NCBI GenBank assembly: GCA_036362985.1
Contig: JAYGXS010000001.1
Span: forward strand, 55,861,323 to 55,925,322
Source of the DNA: Ligula intestinalis
Taxonomy: Eukaryota; Platyhelminthes; Cestoda; Diphyllobothriidea; Diphyllobothriidae
Length of the DNA: 64,000 nt
Direction of reading: 5' to 3'
Under the pieces are notes generated by a model that made no database searches, was not told the DNA's origin, and saw only the letters and a program-made list of their open reading frames with translations. A program made the position numbers and the translations under genes. Positions 34,491-44,967 of the stretch are shown here, one piece after another; position 1 is the first letter of the stretch, and every line of letters begins with the position of its first letter.

Positions 34491-35551
34491 CGGTGTCGGA
34501 CGACAAACTGCAAGATGGCGACGTTGAGTCGGAGGGGTATATTCTCCTCACATTGTCGGCAATTTCACGTAAATGTTGCTGAACCTAACGAGCAACACCT
34601 CTCTGGAATGTTCTATTTGACATGTGATGCCACATGCTAAAAGTCAAGCACAAATTATCAAGTGTACAGAATTAAGGGGAAACAGTGTTAGCAAGACAGT
34701 TACGCGTGCGTTCAGCGGCTCTACACAAGACGGAATGGCGTCAGCTTACAGCGTGCACTCGAGCTGAGCGGCACGCACGGCAACACTATGCATACAAGCG
34801 ATCAGCCAATAAGGTTAGTTACAAATTTGCAAATTGCAAATTTCTCTCAAGTCTGACGACGAACTGGGGATCCAGTGTCAAAAATTTACTCAATAAACTT
34901 ATTTATTTCCCAAAGGATGCCTTTCCATGAAAGTTACACCCTAGTTGACGCACTAGCGTATAACCGGTGACAACCAATCACATTTCAGATACGACTTAAT
35001 GACGATGCTCTAAATTAGAGTCGGCGTTCTTTGTTATCAGGGTTATGAGGCTATGTAGGGTGAACAATATCTGGATTTATATTTCGACCAGTTTACACTA
35101 TTTCTTGTTGGAAATAGATTATTCGTTCAAAATTTACAACTTGATTCAATATTCACGTACTTAATTCCTAGGAAGCTATGTCGGGTGAAGCAGTCGAAAA
35201 CTGTATATTTTAACCTATAGTTAAAGAAAACGACCACCGGTTTGTGGAGTAGCTTAGGGGCTAGGAATTCAAATTATGAACAACAATTATGCCAATAAAT
35301 TCGACAGGATACGATAAAATCCTATTAAAATTTGAAAATTCACTTAGCTGCGGAAAATCGAGTTTCGCGCCAAGGTCAACGTCAAGATCAACGGGTGACT
35401 GCGAGCATCTATAACCCGAAAGAGAACAACGAACGCGATTACTAGATGAAAATCCCGAATCAAACCCGAGTAAAAACAAGACCTTTTGAACAAAGAATCC
35501 ATTTCTTAAACTTTAGTACTAAGGAATGGACTAATTTATAAGTCCTGTTTA
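34491..35551. other. No gene recognised
   Basis: At 34,500-34,640 the minus strand has a Ser/Asp-rich run (SDSTSPSCSLSSDTEF) that may be the N-terminal remnant of the same transposase. The rest is AT-rich without motifs. Confidence 0.4.
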
Positions 35552-38480
35552 TATCAGTATCAGTATCAGTATCAGTTTATTGAGGGAAAGATAGGCGAAT
35601 GCCTTTGAACTCCCTGTTGGTAACAGGATGATATGAAATAAGTTGATACAAAGAAAAATTTAAACTTTACGACAGTTACATGTTCCGGGAAGACAGTCTT
35701 CCCAAAAATATAACAGAAAAATACAGAAAAATATATGACTACTCGCAAATCGCGAGTAGTATAATTTGATGCAGTGGATGTGATAAACAATGTGATTCAT
35801 TTGTAAGTGATTCATTGGAATCTGATGAAGGAGTTTTCACCTTCGTTGCGTTTGCACTTGATACATGTCCAGTCTTCTCTTAAATGCATGTACACTAGTG
35901 GAGAGGACAACCTCTTCTGGAAGAGCGTTCCACGCTGAAACTATTCTGTTGGTAAAGAAAAATTTTCTTCCGTCGATCCTTGCTTTGCCCGGGCGTAGTT
36001 TAAGGGAATGCCCGCGCAAAGTTGGCGTGTTAGCCTGGGCAAAGAAATCATCAGGAACGAAACAACAATGCAGCTTATTCATAATACGGAACGTTAATAT
36101 GAGGTCCCCCCGGAGTTGTCTGTAGGTAAGGGGAAATAGGTCGAGGATTGACAGTCTGCTTTCATAGGGCAATGTTCCTAGACCTTTGACCATCTTTGTC
36201 GCTCGCCTCTGGACCTTCTCTAAGACAGTACAGTCTTTGACAGTCCAAGGTCTCCATGCCTGTATAGCGAACTCCAGGTGCGGCCGAATGAAGCTTCCAA
36301 AGATTTTGGAAAAGCTGTCTTTTTCAAACCCCATAAAGGCTCGTCTAATCAGTTGTAACATAGATCTGGCCGACTTCGCCGCCTTCGTACAGTTCAGCGT
36401 TGGTTTGAGTGAAGAAGTTATCCACACACCCAAGTCCTTCTGACTCTCAACTTGTTGCAACGGAGTACCATTTAAAGAATAGACTTTCGTGCAGGATGCT
36501 CTAAAACTGCCGATTTGAAGAAAGTTACATTTACTAACATTGAAAGGCATAAGCCAAAGCTTTGACCAGTCCTCCAATCTGTTCAAGTTGGCTTGTAGAT
36601 GGTTTTCGTCTGCCGTACTTTGGACAACTTTCCATAATTTGATGTCATCGGCGAACAAGGTGACTTCACAGTCTAGCTCCCTGACACAGTCGTTGATGAA
36701 GACGAGGAACAATATGGGGCCTAAAACTGAGCCCTGTGGGATGCCACTCACCACAGGTAAACCTGAGGACTGCTGGCGACCGACTTGGACTCTTTGTGAC
36801 CGTCCTGTCAAAAAGTGTTGGATCCATAGGAGGAGGTTCCCGCGAACTCCTGCGCTGCGCAGCTTAAGCAGCAGGCGTTGATAAATGACGGTATCAAACG
36901 CCTTTTTGAAGTCAATGTAGATCGCATGCACCGTTTTGCCCTCGTCACGTGCTTTGGTCCAGCTATCAAGTGAGAATAGCAGATTGGTAAGACAGGACCT
37001 ACCACTGCGAAAACCGTGTTGGGCATCGGAAAGGAGATGATTCTGCTCAAGGAACTGCATCAACGCCTTCTTAATGATTTTTTCCATGATTTTGCAACAA
37101 ATGGAGGTAAGGCTCACCGGCCTGTAATTATTTGCGGACGTTCGGCTGCCACTCTTGAAAAGTGGGATGATCGTCGCTGTCTTCCAATCAGATGGTAGGC
37201 AGCCCGTAAGAAATGACGCCTGGAAGATTAGGGCTAACGGCTTGGCCATTTCAGAAGCTAGCTCCTTCAACAGCTTGGCCGGGATTGCATCGGGGCCTGG
37301 GGAGGTCGATTCTTTCAATTTACGACGCTCATTCTTAACTACATCTTCGGTGAAGAGGACTGTATCAATAGATGGGATCGAATTGTCTTCATAAGTGTGG
37401 GATAGAAAACCGGGTTCAGTCACTTCGACGGACCGGAAGAACTGAGAGAGATGGTCAGCTTTATCCTTGTCGTCTGAGATTTCGGCACCTTCGGCAGTTC
37501 GCAGTAGGGGGATAGGATCCTTATTCCGCGTGCTCTGTCTTATATAACTGTACAGGACTTTGGGGTTAACCATGGCTCGGTTTAACAGATCCTCTTCGAA
37601 CTGCTGTCGAGCTCTGACAATAAGACGTTTGACCCGGTTCCTCTGCATTTTGTACTTATCAAGAGATTCAGGTGACCTATCAATTCGGTACTTTTTAAAG
37701 AGTTTTCCCTTCTTGTTAACTTCGGTTTTTAAGGATGGATTCAGCCAGCGAGGCCTGTTCGTAAGTTTTCGGCGAGTGATAGGGCAGTGGCTAGAGATGA
37801 GATTTTGGACTATCTCTTTGAACTGTTCCCAAGCTTCTTCAACGTTGTCGGAGAGTGTGGATGCCCAGTCTATGAAACAGAGATCATGTTTCATTTGCTC
37901 GAAATCACCACGCCAGATATTAGGACGGAGGTCTTGTGGTTGGGCAGGCGAAGAAAATAAACTGTATTCCCACATGAGAACTACATGGTCACTTTGGCCT
38001 AGTGGGGGTAAGCAATCCACAATGTCGATATTGTCGAGCGACTTAGTGAGCACAAGGTCGAGGCAGTTCATCCGCTGGCCTTCACGAATTCTCGTGGGAA
38101 ATGTGACGTGCTGGGTGAGAAGTAGGGATTGAGTTATATTCAGGAGCTGGTGGTCGAATGCCGATTCAGGGCAATCAGCTGAGGAGGAGCCCCAGTTGAT
38201 GGTAGGAGCGTTGAAGTCTCCAACGTCGCGTAGCGAGGGTTTTAAGCTCATCCAGCAATAGGGCATCGGCCGCAGGATTGTTCCTTGGTGGTCGGTAGAC
38301 AGTTAAGATATCAAGGCTTTGGGAACCCGTTTCTCTTACAGTTAACCATACCGCTTCTTGGCAAGACAGATTCGCCGTTTTTTTAGAAACATACAAACCG
38401 TTCTTCACGAAGGTTGCTACGCCTCCGCCTCTTCGGTTGTTTCTGTCTTTCCGGAACAGTTGAAAGCCGGGGATTCCAAT
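35552..38480 (-). mobile_element. LINE-B retrotransposon, least damaged copy, 5'-truncated
   Basis: The 3' tail is the CAGTAT repeat at 35,552-35,576 (ATACTG on the coding strand), followed by the terminal ATTGAGGGAAAGATAGG. The body is an almost intact ORF2. The 5' end lies in the endonuclease around GIPGFQLFRKDRNNRRGGG at about 38,460-38,480. The long intact frame suggests a younger insertion than its neighbours. Confidence 0.85.
35837..38266 (-). CDS. LINE-B ORF2: endonuclease C-terminal half and full reverse transcriptase
   Basis: The minus strand is open for 809 codons. It contains GDFNAPTINW, REGQRMNCLDLVLTKS and LGQSDHVVLMWEYS (endonuclease), then a linker (SRHCP-like ISSHCPITRRKLTNRPRW). 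The RT follows with SPGPDAIPAKLLKELA, TATIIPLFKSGSRTSANNYR, AIYIDFKKAFDTVIYQRL, SGIPQGSVLGPILFLVFIND and TLFADDIKLWK with catalytic FADD. The C-terminal region is GSFIRPHLEFAIQAWRPW and YRQLRGDLILTFRI. All RT core motifs look intact. A single frameshift near 38,225 separates it from the preceding endonuclease segment. The first methionine of the frame is not the natural start. Confidence 0.9.
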   Translation of the reverse strand: MPYCWMSLKPSLRDVGDFNAPTINWGSSSADCPESAFDHQLLNITQSLLLTQHVTFPTRIREGQRMNCLDLVLTKSLDNIDIVDCLPPLGQSDHVVLMWEYSLFSSPAQPQDLRPNIWRGDFEQMKHDLCFIDWASTLSDNVEEAWEQFKEIVQNLISSHCPITRRKLTNRPRWLNPSLKTEVNKKGKLFKKYRIDRSPESLDKYKMQRNRVKRLIVRARQQFEEDLLNRAMVNPKVLYSYIRQSTRNKDPIPLLRTAEGAEISDDKDKADHLSQFFRSVEVTEPGFLSHTYEDNSIPSIDTVLFTEDVVKNERRKLKESTSPGPDAIPAKLLKELASEMAKPLALIFQASFLTGCLPSDWKTATIIPLFKSGSRTSANNYRPVSLTSICCKIMEKIIKKALMQFLEQNHLLSDAQHGFRSGRSCLTNLLFSLDSWTKARDEGKTVHAIYIDFKKAFDTVIYQRLLLKLRSAGVRGNLLLWIQHFLTGRSQRVQVGRQQSSGLPVVSGIPQGSVLGPILFLVFINDCVRELDCEVTLFADDIKLWKVVQSTADENHLQANLNRLEDWSKLWLMPFNVSKCNFLQIGSFRASCTKVYSLNGTPLQQVESQKDLGVWITSSLKPTLNCTKAAKSARSMLQLIRRAFMGFEKDSFSKIFGSFIRPHLEFAIQAWRPWTVKDCTVLEKVQRRATKMVKGLGTLPYESRLSILDLFPLTYRQLRGDLILTFRIMNKLHCCFVPDDFFAQANTPTLRGHSLKLRPGKARIDGRKFFFTNRIVSAWNALPEEVVLSTSVHAFKRRLDMYQVQTQRR

Positions 38481-38672
38481 CGGAAACGTCGTCATTTGGC
38501 GGGGCTGATTGACTGTCCTGGTCCTGGCCGGAGATGACTTCTGGGAGACGTTTGGAGGCGTCTGCTGCGAGAGATGATCAACCTTCGATGTGTCCTCCTT
38601 TATATAGGAAAGGAAGAGGATTGAAGTCAATAAAATAAGGGCTAAAACAATGGAAACGCGTAATTTATACAA
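38175..38672 (-). CDS. Chimeric frame: signal-anchor-like start joined to LINE-B endonuclease
   Basis: The 165-codon minus-strand frame starts MYKLRVSIVLALILLTSIL, a short basic tail followed by a hydrophobic segment of about 17 residues. A Ser/Thr/Pro/Gln-rich stem follows (to about residue 68). The frame then runs straight into the LINE endonuclease (GIPGFQLFRKDRNNRRGGGV, VWLTVRE, ILTVYRPPRN). The start resembles the cytoplasmic tail, anchor and stem of type II Golgi proteins and is not normal LINE sequence, which should read ETWL here. Either the LINE landed beside a host first exon or the hydrophobic frame is chance. The LINE part ends in a frameshift at LATR. Confidence 0.5.
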   Translation of the reverse strand: MYKLRVSIVLALILLTSILFLSYIKEDTSKVDHLSQQTPPNVSQKSSPARTRTVNQPRQMTTFPIGIPGFQLFRKDRNNRRGGGVATFVKNGLYVSKKTANLSCQEAVWLTVRETGSQSLDILTVYRPPRNNPAADALLLDELKTLATRRWRLQRSYHQLGLLLS

Positions 38673-39439
38673 TAGCCACTAGCATAAACTCGCAGACATG
38701 AAAGAGCCGATCAGTTAGGCAATAGGATTATGTCCATTTCAAATAACCAAGTCGTGAAACGGTTCGCCGCCATCGTTAATAAAGAGCAAAATGAACAAAA
38801 ACTGAGGTATCTGCTACACTATATAAATATATACTATGCTACTAATAAATAAAACACAAGAAAATTCTTTTTTGCATGTATTGTTTGATTATATCCCTTA
38901 AAGATCATTGATTTATACATGCAATTTTTTTGCTACAGAAAACATTAAGAAATGTGAAATTTGATTTTATTAATTTTTTTATTTTTAAGTCGATGAAAAA
39001 CTGACTTTTACAAAATAGGTATTGTGCTTTTTACAGACCGCAGGTCCTGAGACATGTGAAAATGCCATAGTCTTGTTTGTCATCTAACTGCTGCTATTTC
39101 TTTATATCCTTCTAGGTCTAGGACTCGAAAAGTATATTCGCTAAATGAAAACTTCCCGTCAGAAAATTGTAGTGGAATAGAGAGGACAGGATGATTCGAT
39201 CTGAAATTTCATCACCAATAATGTAGGTGTGAAAACATAACTTGATTGTTATATACAAAACTAGGCATTGATACAAGCGGATGTTCTACATCAGGAACTC
39301 GGCATCAGGACAAAAATCAGTCAATGCAAAGCTCATGATTTAGTGACAGAAGTTGAGGACGTTATTAGAGGCCATTGGGCCCTATTTCTCTATCAAAGAA
39401 CTGGCTTGAAAATTGTCCTATCTTATTCAAGAAAAGATG
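38673..39439. other. No gene recognised, AT-rich
   Basis: AT-rich sequence with T/A runs (38,800-39,000) and no coding motif. If the frame at 38,672 is a host exon, its 5' UTR and promoter would be here, but no TATA or initiator could be assigned. Confidence 0.45.
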
Positions 39440-39927
39440 TGTAGTACTGTTTGAAAGAAGTTTTTTTTATAAATTATGAATTCTGCTAGGGTTCGACTTT
39501 TCCGAATAGGAATTGGAAGGGTATTCAATATTTTCGCGTATCGAAAAGAGTAGAAATTAGACCGCTGAGCCTTTTTTGAATTTAGGGATTTTGATCGTAT
39601 TTACATTATTTCTAGTGTCTCGGGGACCATTTTGATATGTTAGCATATGCAGGTTGAGAATTCCTTCGTCATGCGTGACTTTTTATAGGAAAGTTAGACC
39701 ATTTTGGAGTCTGCGAACCCAGAGGGGTCGGAGACCATACCTATTATATTGTTTAATGCATGAACCGTGTGTGCCATCACATTTATATGCAGAGCTAGTC
39801 AAGAACCGCTGAATGCCCTCTAGTTTTTTTCGACCAGCTGACAGCATAATGCCAAAAAAATAGAACAGTAGTCCAAGATAGGAAGACCGAAAATTTTGTA
39901 AAGTTGCGTTTTAAGTTTGATCGATGT
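39440..39927 (-). pseudogene. LINE reverse transcriptase C-terminal fragment
   Basis: The minus strand reads TSIKLKTQLYKIFGLPILDY, then INVMAHTVHALNN-like sequence and a decayed tail. This fits the C-terminal part of a LINE RT (LYKxxxLPILDYCSxxF), distinct in wording from LINE-A and LINE-B. It is cut at 39,927 by the gypsy LTR. Stops are frequent. Confidence 0.55.
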
Positions 39928-40464
39928 TGTAGGCCCTTAGCCTAACCTATACGTTGTTTAAATTTACCTAATTTTTTTTAATTTTTTAACGCAAGCCGCT
40001 CATAAATACATTTTAAATTTTTACGGCGTGCAGATTTTTCATCGCTCTTTGCGTACACCACCCTAACTCTCACAGTTTTTCGACCTCACCAGCCACAGTT
40101 TTCTTTGCCCTTCAACTACAGCATTCTCTGGTGATCATTTCCGGGTTTAGGAGCAACTAACGGCCACTTTGAACGAGATTCCTCTCAACTCTCCTGAGTG
40201 CAACTCGACGAACTACGACCCAGGCCTTCACGGACCCCCTTTGGCAAGTCAATCTCTTGGCTACTGCTAACAAGCATCGTGGAGGATCTAAGTGGGTCGT
40301 TCCATTCCTCATTTTCATTGCCATTCCCGTTTACTGTTTTCACCCCCTTTTTCCACTAGTCTAGTCTGGTAGATTAATCACTAGCAGGTAACTCTACACT
40401 AGAAATTTTTCCATTGTTTTTTTTCTAAGACGTTCTAAATGTTTATAGAGACTTTTCCGTTACA
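39928..40464 (+). repeat. 5' LTR of the gypsy element
   Basis: Starts TGTAGGCCCTTAG and ends CCGTTACA, with TG...CA ends. It is followed after four bases by the primer site. Parts align with 10,228-10,765 (TAGGCCCTTA, GGTGATCA). Confidence 0.72.
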
Positions 40465-40468
40465 AATT

Positions 40469-40479
40469 TGGTGACCCCG
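40469..40479 (+). promoter_or_regulatory. Primer-binding site of the gypsy element
   Basis: TGGTGACCCCG begins with the TGG complement of a tRNA CCA end and lies four bases after the LTR. From memory it fits tRNA-Trp priming as described for CsRn1; the tRNA was not checked. Confidence 0.7.
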
Positions 40480-40560
40480 TTTTTTTGTAATCCACGTGTT
40501 GCTATTTATTCCATTTACCTGCTTTTCACGTTTGATTTTGCCATTCACACGTTTTTCAAA

Positions 40561-41580
40561 ATGGCTGAAGAAGATCAACCTTTTTATGAAGCCCATTCAG
40601 ACGATTCTGCTTGCACCAGGTCGTTTGCATAAGTCGATCGGGATGAACCTCGTGCTTCTCAGATTTAGATCAAGCTGCCCCAGTACGAGGTTCGTGACGC
40701 TACAGTTTGTTTTGAACAGAAAGAGGCCATTTTTGCCTCAGGTCATATTACTAGCGAGTGTACGCGTTACTCCTACATCGTTCAGTACTTACCCTTCGAT
40801 GTCGCATTTGCAGTTCAGGATCTTCTTGATCCTATTCCTAGGGATAAGCCTTATTCTAACTTAAAACAAGCTATTCTTCAACGCACGGCACAATCTGCGG
40901 ACAGCAAGCTCCATCAGCTCCTCAAAAGTGTGGAGCTATGTGATCAAACATCCTTTGCCCTGATGCGCCGAATGGTTCACTTGCTTGCTGATCGCACTTT
41001 AGACGATTCTATTTTCCGCCGCATCTGGATGGATAAACTGCCCCATCCGATGCAACAAGTTCTTGCTCTGCTAGACGATACTGTTCCACTTAGCAAACTC
41101 GCGGAACATTCCGATCGCATTCAACAATGTTATCCCGGTGCTAGTTCGTACTCTGTACATCAAGCATCGACGTCAATGCCTAACCATGCCGTCTTCCAGG
41201 TTGCCATGTCACGATCTGATCGTCAACCTGAAAGTCGTTCGCCACGAAAGTCGGTGAAAGCGCGAGGTACATTATCACTGCGATCGAGTTCACCCTCCCA
41301 ATCGTTTCGCGATGTTCCAGCCAACAGAGACGATGATCTGCAGGATCTTGAAGATACTGTCGGGTTATTGTGCTCTCAAATTAGCACAATGTGTTCAACA
41401 CTCAACCGACTACTAACCGGTCGTGCCCCTACAAACCGCAATCGCTCTTATTCAAAAGAGCGTGCAGACGACAAAGTCTGCCGGTATCATCGTACTTTCG
41501 GCCCGGATGCTATTAAATACATCCCGCCTTGCACTTACGCTAGACGTTCCCATTCGGAAAACGGCGTCGCCAGCCAGTAA
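40561..41580 (+). pseudogene. gag: Gypsy gag with damaged CHCC zinc motif
   Basis: The frame from ATG 40,561 carries two early stops and is then open from 40,930 to 41,580. Motifs: KLPQYEVRDATVCFEQKEAI, AVQDLLDPIPRDKPYSNLK, SVELCDQTSFALMRRMVHLL, WMDKLPHPMQQVLALLDD. The C-terminus has CRYHRTFGPDAIKYIPPC. In the CsRn1 group this is C-x2-H-x9-C-x3-C; here the third ligand is Tyr. The gag stop (TAA) overlaps the pol ATG at 41,580. Gag coats the RNA in the particle; this copy is defective. Confidence 0.85.
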
Positions 41581-41906
41581 TGGTGACGACTTATGCTGGC
41601 CAGTCGCGACTTAGTCACCTGTCTTATGTGACCGACAAGTCCATTGGGTTCCGTTTCTTGATCGATACCGGTGCCGAGGTGGGCGTTTTGCCACCCTTTC
41701 GACATAATAATCTCCAGCGATCGCAGATTACACTGCAGGCTGCGAATAACACCACTATCGCCACATTCGGTCAACGGTCCCTTATTCTAGACCTTGGGCT
41801 TCGTCGCCGCTTCCAGTGGGTTTTCATCCAGGCTGACGTCCAGTTGCCTATCATTGGAGTGGATTTCCTGTCGCATTTCGGCTTCACAGTCAACCTCAAA
41901 CACTAG
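41580..41906 (+). pseudogene. pol: Gypsy aspartic protease
   Basis: Open for 108 codons: FRFLIDTGAEVGVLPP has the D-T-G-A active site, and LPIIGVDFLSHFGFTVN is the usual second motif (IIG.DFL..FG). It is followed by a stop at 41,904 where the intact element would continue into RT. Confidence 0.85.
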
Positions 41907-43340
41907 AAGTTGCTAGACCCTACCACCCAGCAATGAAATGTCAGAGTATTTTCGCGTCAGCCTACCACTGGCATACACTCGGCCGTGCCAAGCCCGCCAT
42001 TTTCTGACATCTTGAGGGATTATCCGTCTCTCTCTTAGCCCTGTCAGTTTACGGAACAGGTTCAACACGCTGTTCGTCACCATATCACTACCAACGGCAG
42101 ACCTGTCCATGCTCATCCGCGTCGGCTTCATCCCGAGAAGCTACAGATCGCGAAAAACGAGTTCAAGCACATGTTGAATCTGGGGATTATCCGTCCGTCG
42201 TCAAGTCCCTGGGCTTCGCCACTGCATATGGTTCCCAAAAATCATCCGATGATTGGCGGCCATGCGGTGATTATCGCGCTCTTAACCGAGCTACAGTCCC
42301 GGGCCGGTATCCGATGCCCCATATTCATGATTTTTTTCCACATGTTGGCTGGAAAGACAATTTTTTCTAAGATTGACCTCGTTCGAGCATATAATCAAAA
42401 ACCGGTCACGGAGGAGGATATCCCTAAACCCGCAGTCACGACACATTTGTCCTGTCTGCATTTCTTCGCATGCCTTTCAGTTTGTGGAACGCGGCCCAAA
42501 CGTTTCAACGTTTTGTCGATGACATTTTTCGCGATCTCCGCTTCACGTTCGTGTACATCGACGACATCCTTGTCGCGAACTCGTCCCCTGAGGAACACGT
42601 TGAGCACTTACGCCAAGTTTTCGATCGTTTTCAGCAAAATGGTCTACAGCTTAACGTCGACAAGGGCCTTTTTGGCGCCACTTCTCTGGATTTTCTTGGC
42701 CATCATCTTGACCAACACGGGATCACACCCCTCCCAGGTAAGGTGCAAAGCGTGTTGTCTTTTCCAGCCCCGTAGTCTTTCACTCAGCTCCGCCGTTTTA
42801 TCGGCCTAATCAACTAATACCGGCGTTTCATACCAAATTTCGCCGCCATCCTGGCACCTTTGACGGATCTTTTGAAGTCAAAGGCCAAGTCGCTTAAACT
42901 TTCACCCAGTGCTCTTGAAGCATTTGAGGCAGCCAAGAAAGCCCTCGCGGATGTCACCCTGCTTCATCGTTTGAGCACCGATGCCGACACAAAGCTAAAT
43001 CTGACCACCGATGCCTCCAACATTGCTGTCAGCACAGTTCTGCAGTAACAGGTCCATGACCAGTTGCAGCCACTAGCCTTCTTCTCTTAGAAGCTTCAGC
43101 CGGCGCAGACTCGCTATAGTAGTTTTGCGCGCGAACTTCTGGCCATTTACCTGGCTTTCCGACGCTTTCGTCATCTGCTCGAAGGGAGAGATGTACAGGT
43201 CCACACCAATTACAGACCTCTCATTTACGCCCTTAAAGCTAAGCCGGATCTATATTCGCTGTCATGTTGACTTTATCTCCCAATTCACCTCAGACATCCG
43301 CTGTGTCCGCGGTTATGATAATGTCGTTGCTGATGCCTTG
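41907..43340 (+). pseudogene. pol: Gypsy reverse transcriptase and RNase H
   Basis: RT motifs are spread over three frames: [35 protein letters not shown], then MPFSLWNAAQTFQRFVDDIF and FVYIDDILVAN with catalytic YIDD (42,470-42,775), then LDFLGHHLDQHGITPLP. RNase H follows: FEAAKKALADVTLLHRL, LNLTTDASNIAVSTVLQ, RYSSFARELLAIYLAFRRFR. Stops and shifts at about 42,400, 42,775, 43,050 and 43,090 break it. Confidence 0.88.
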
Positions 43341-44568
43341 TCCCATCCGGAGGTCAACACTCTTACCGCCACGTTAGACCTGGCGAAGCTAGCAGAAGCG
43401 CAGGAGCTTGATGATTCCATCATTGAAATGCTTACGTCTTCTGTGCTTCAGCTGCGTGAGGCCCCCCTTCCAGCGTCGTCGGGGTCGATCGTGTGTGACT
43501 GGTCTACAGGTTCACCTCGTCCTGTGGTCCTCCAATCCTACCGTAAGGTCGTTTTCGACCACTTCCATTCGCTATCCCACCCCGGTGTTCGCGCCGGCCG
43601 CAAACTCATCTCGGCTTGTTTCGTCTGGCCAAAGATGAACGCCGACATTGCAACTTGAACCAGACAGTGCTTAGCCTGCCAAAAGAATAAGGTCTAACGC
43701 CACAATTTTTCACCCCCCAGCACGTTTGCTGTTCTCGACGCTCGCTTTCACCACGTCCACTTGGATTTAGTCGGACCGTTACCACATTGCGCGGTTTTGC
43801 GCACATTCTGACTGTTGTTGATCGTTTCACACGATGGCCCATCGCCATTCCCATCTCGGATACCTCGGCAGATAATATTGCCATGGTTTTCCTTATGCAC
43901 TGGATAGCCAAATTCGGTGTTCCAGCTACTCTCACCACTGACCGCGGAAGCCAGTGCACATCTGTACTCTTCCGTGAGTTCACCAAACTGCTCGGGTGCT
44001 CGCATATCACCACCACTGCCTATCACCCAGCATCAAACGGCCTCATGGAACGCCTTCACCGTCAATTGAAGTCCGCGCTGATGTCTCATCTCGCCCACAC
44101 AACTGAAGCGACAACATACCGCTCGTTCTCCTCGGAATTCGCGCAGCTGTTAAGGACGACATTTAATGCACTGCCCCTCCATTTACCTGGTGAGCTTATG
44201 CAGTCCTCCTCCGTCGCCCCTGACGCAACGAACACCTTCGTGAAACAGCTGCAGCAACGCATGGCCGCACTGCGCCCGACCCCCACGCGCTCGACACCTC
44301 GACGCGTTTTCGTGTACTAGGATCTAAAACAACCCCATTCATGTTTGTCCAGCACGATGCAGTTCGCAGGCCCCTTTGCCCACCCTACGACGGTCCATTC
44401 AAAGTGCTGGAACGAAAGGACAAATATTTCATCATTCAATGGGCTGATGCTACTGATACGGTCTCCATCGATAGACTGAAGCCGGCCTATGCTGAATGCC
44501 CGTCACCACCAACTGGTCCATCCACTTCCACGGCACCTTTACCCTGCACTCCACCTACCCCTTTTTAG
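43341..44568 (+). pseudogene. pol: Gypsy integrase with GPY/F module
   Basis: The zinc-binding region has HFHSLSHPGVRAGRKLI ... CLACQKNK. The core has HVHLDLVGPLP (first D, different frame), TTDRGSQCTSVLF (second D) and YHPASNGLMERLHRQLK (E). The frame 43,787-44,320 is intact over the core. After a stop, 44,341-44,568 holds YDGPFKVLERKDKYFII, the GPY/F module, and DTVSIDRLKPAY. Integrase joins the element cDNA to chromosomal DNA. Confidence 0.88.
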
Positions 44569-44967
44569 TCCACCACCACCCTGGACACCTGACTCTACCC
44601 ACATCCCTATCACCTCCCCTCCCGTCCCTCCCCTCCTTACGCTGGTTCCGGTAAAAAAAAGGGGTAAAAAAACATTACTGTACAAAAAAGAGTTCGTTGG
44701 CGCTCTAGTAAATGTTACACACATATCACAGGAGTGCTCGTAAACGGTTGTGATTGTCCAGTTACTGCTCATGATGAGCCGGGGCCGTCATCGCTGGGGC
44801 CGTGGTCTTCTGCAAATAAATAAAATTAGTAAGCTAGGAAGTACGTATCAGTTCTGTTGGTATTACTGTATGCAGTAAGTTGACTTATGTAAGCAGAAGT
44901 GTTAAAGGAACCTACCGTAAAAGCGTGAACGTTTCGGGGTGATATATTTGCCCCTGTTCAGCCTTTT

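Larger units (their letters stand above)
39928..44830 (+). mobile_element. Ty3/gypsy retrotransposon of CsRn1-like type, no 3' LTR found
   Basis: A 5' LTR, primer-binding site, gag, protease, RT, RNase H, integrase and a GPY/F module occur in the Ty3/gypsy order. The gag zinc region is of the C-H-C-C type, and the primer site TGGTGACCCCG is of the kind reported for the flatworm CsRn1 group. No second LTR was found after pol; the element seems cut at roughly 44,830. Its gag and LTR match the relic at 10,228-11,195. Confidence 0.87.

Noticed and set aside
34449..34640. Plus-strand frame beginning MGHVMPHLHRINRIRCR
   Set aside because: It is antisense to the transposase remnant on the minus strand and has no motif of its own.
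37560..38132. A 190-codon plus-strand frame
   Set aside because: It is the antisense shadow of the intact LINE-B ORF2 on the minus strand.
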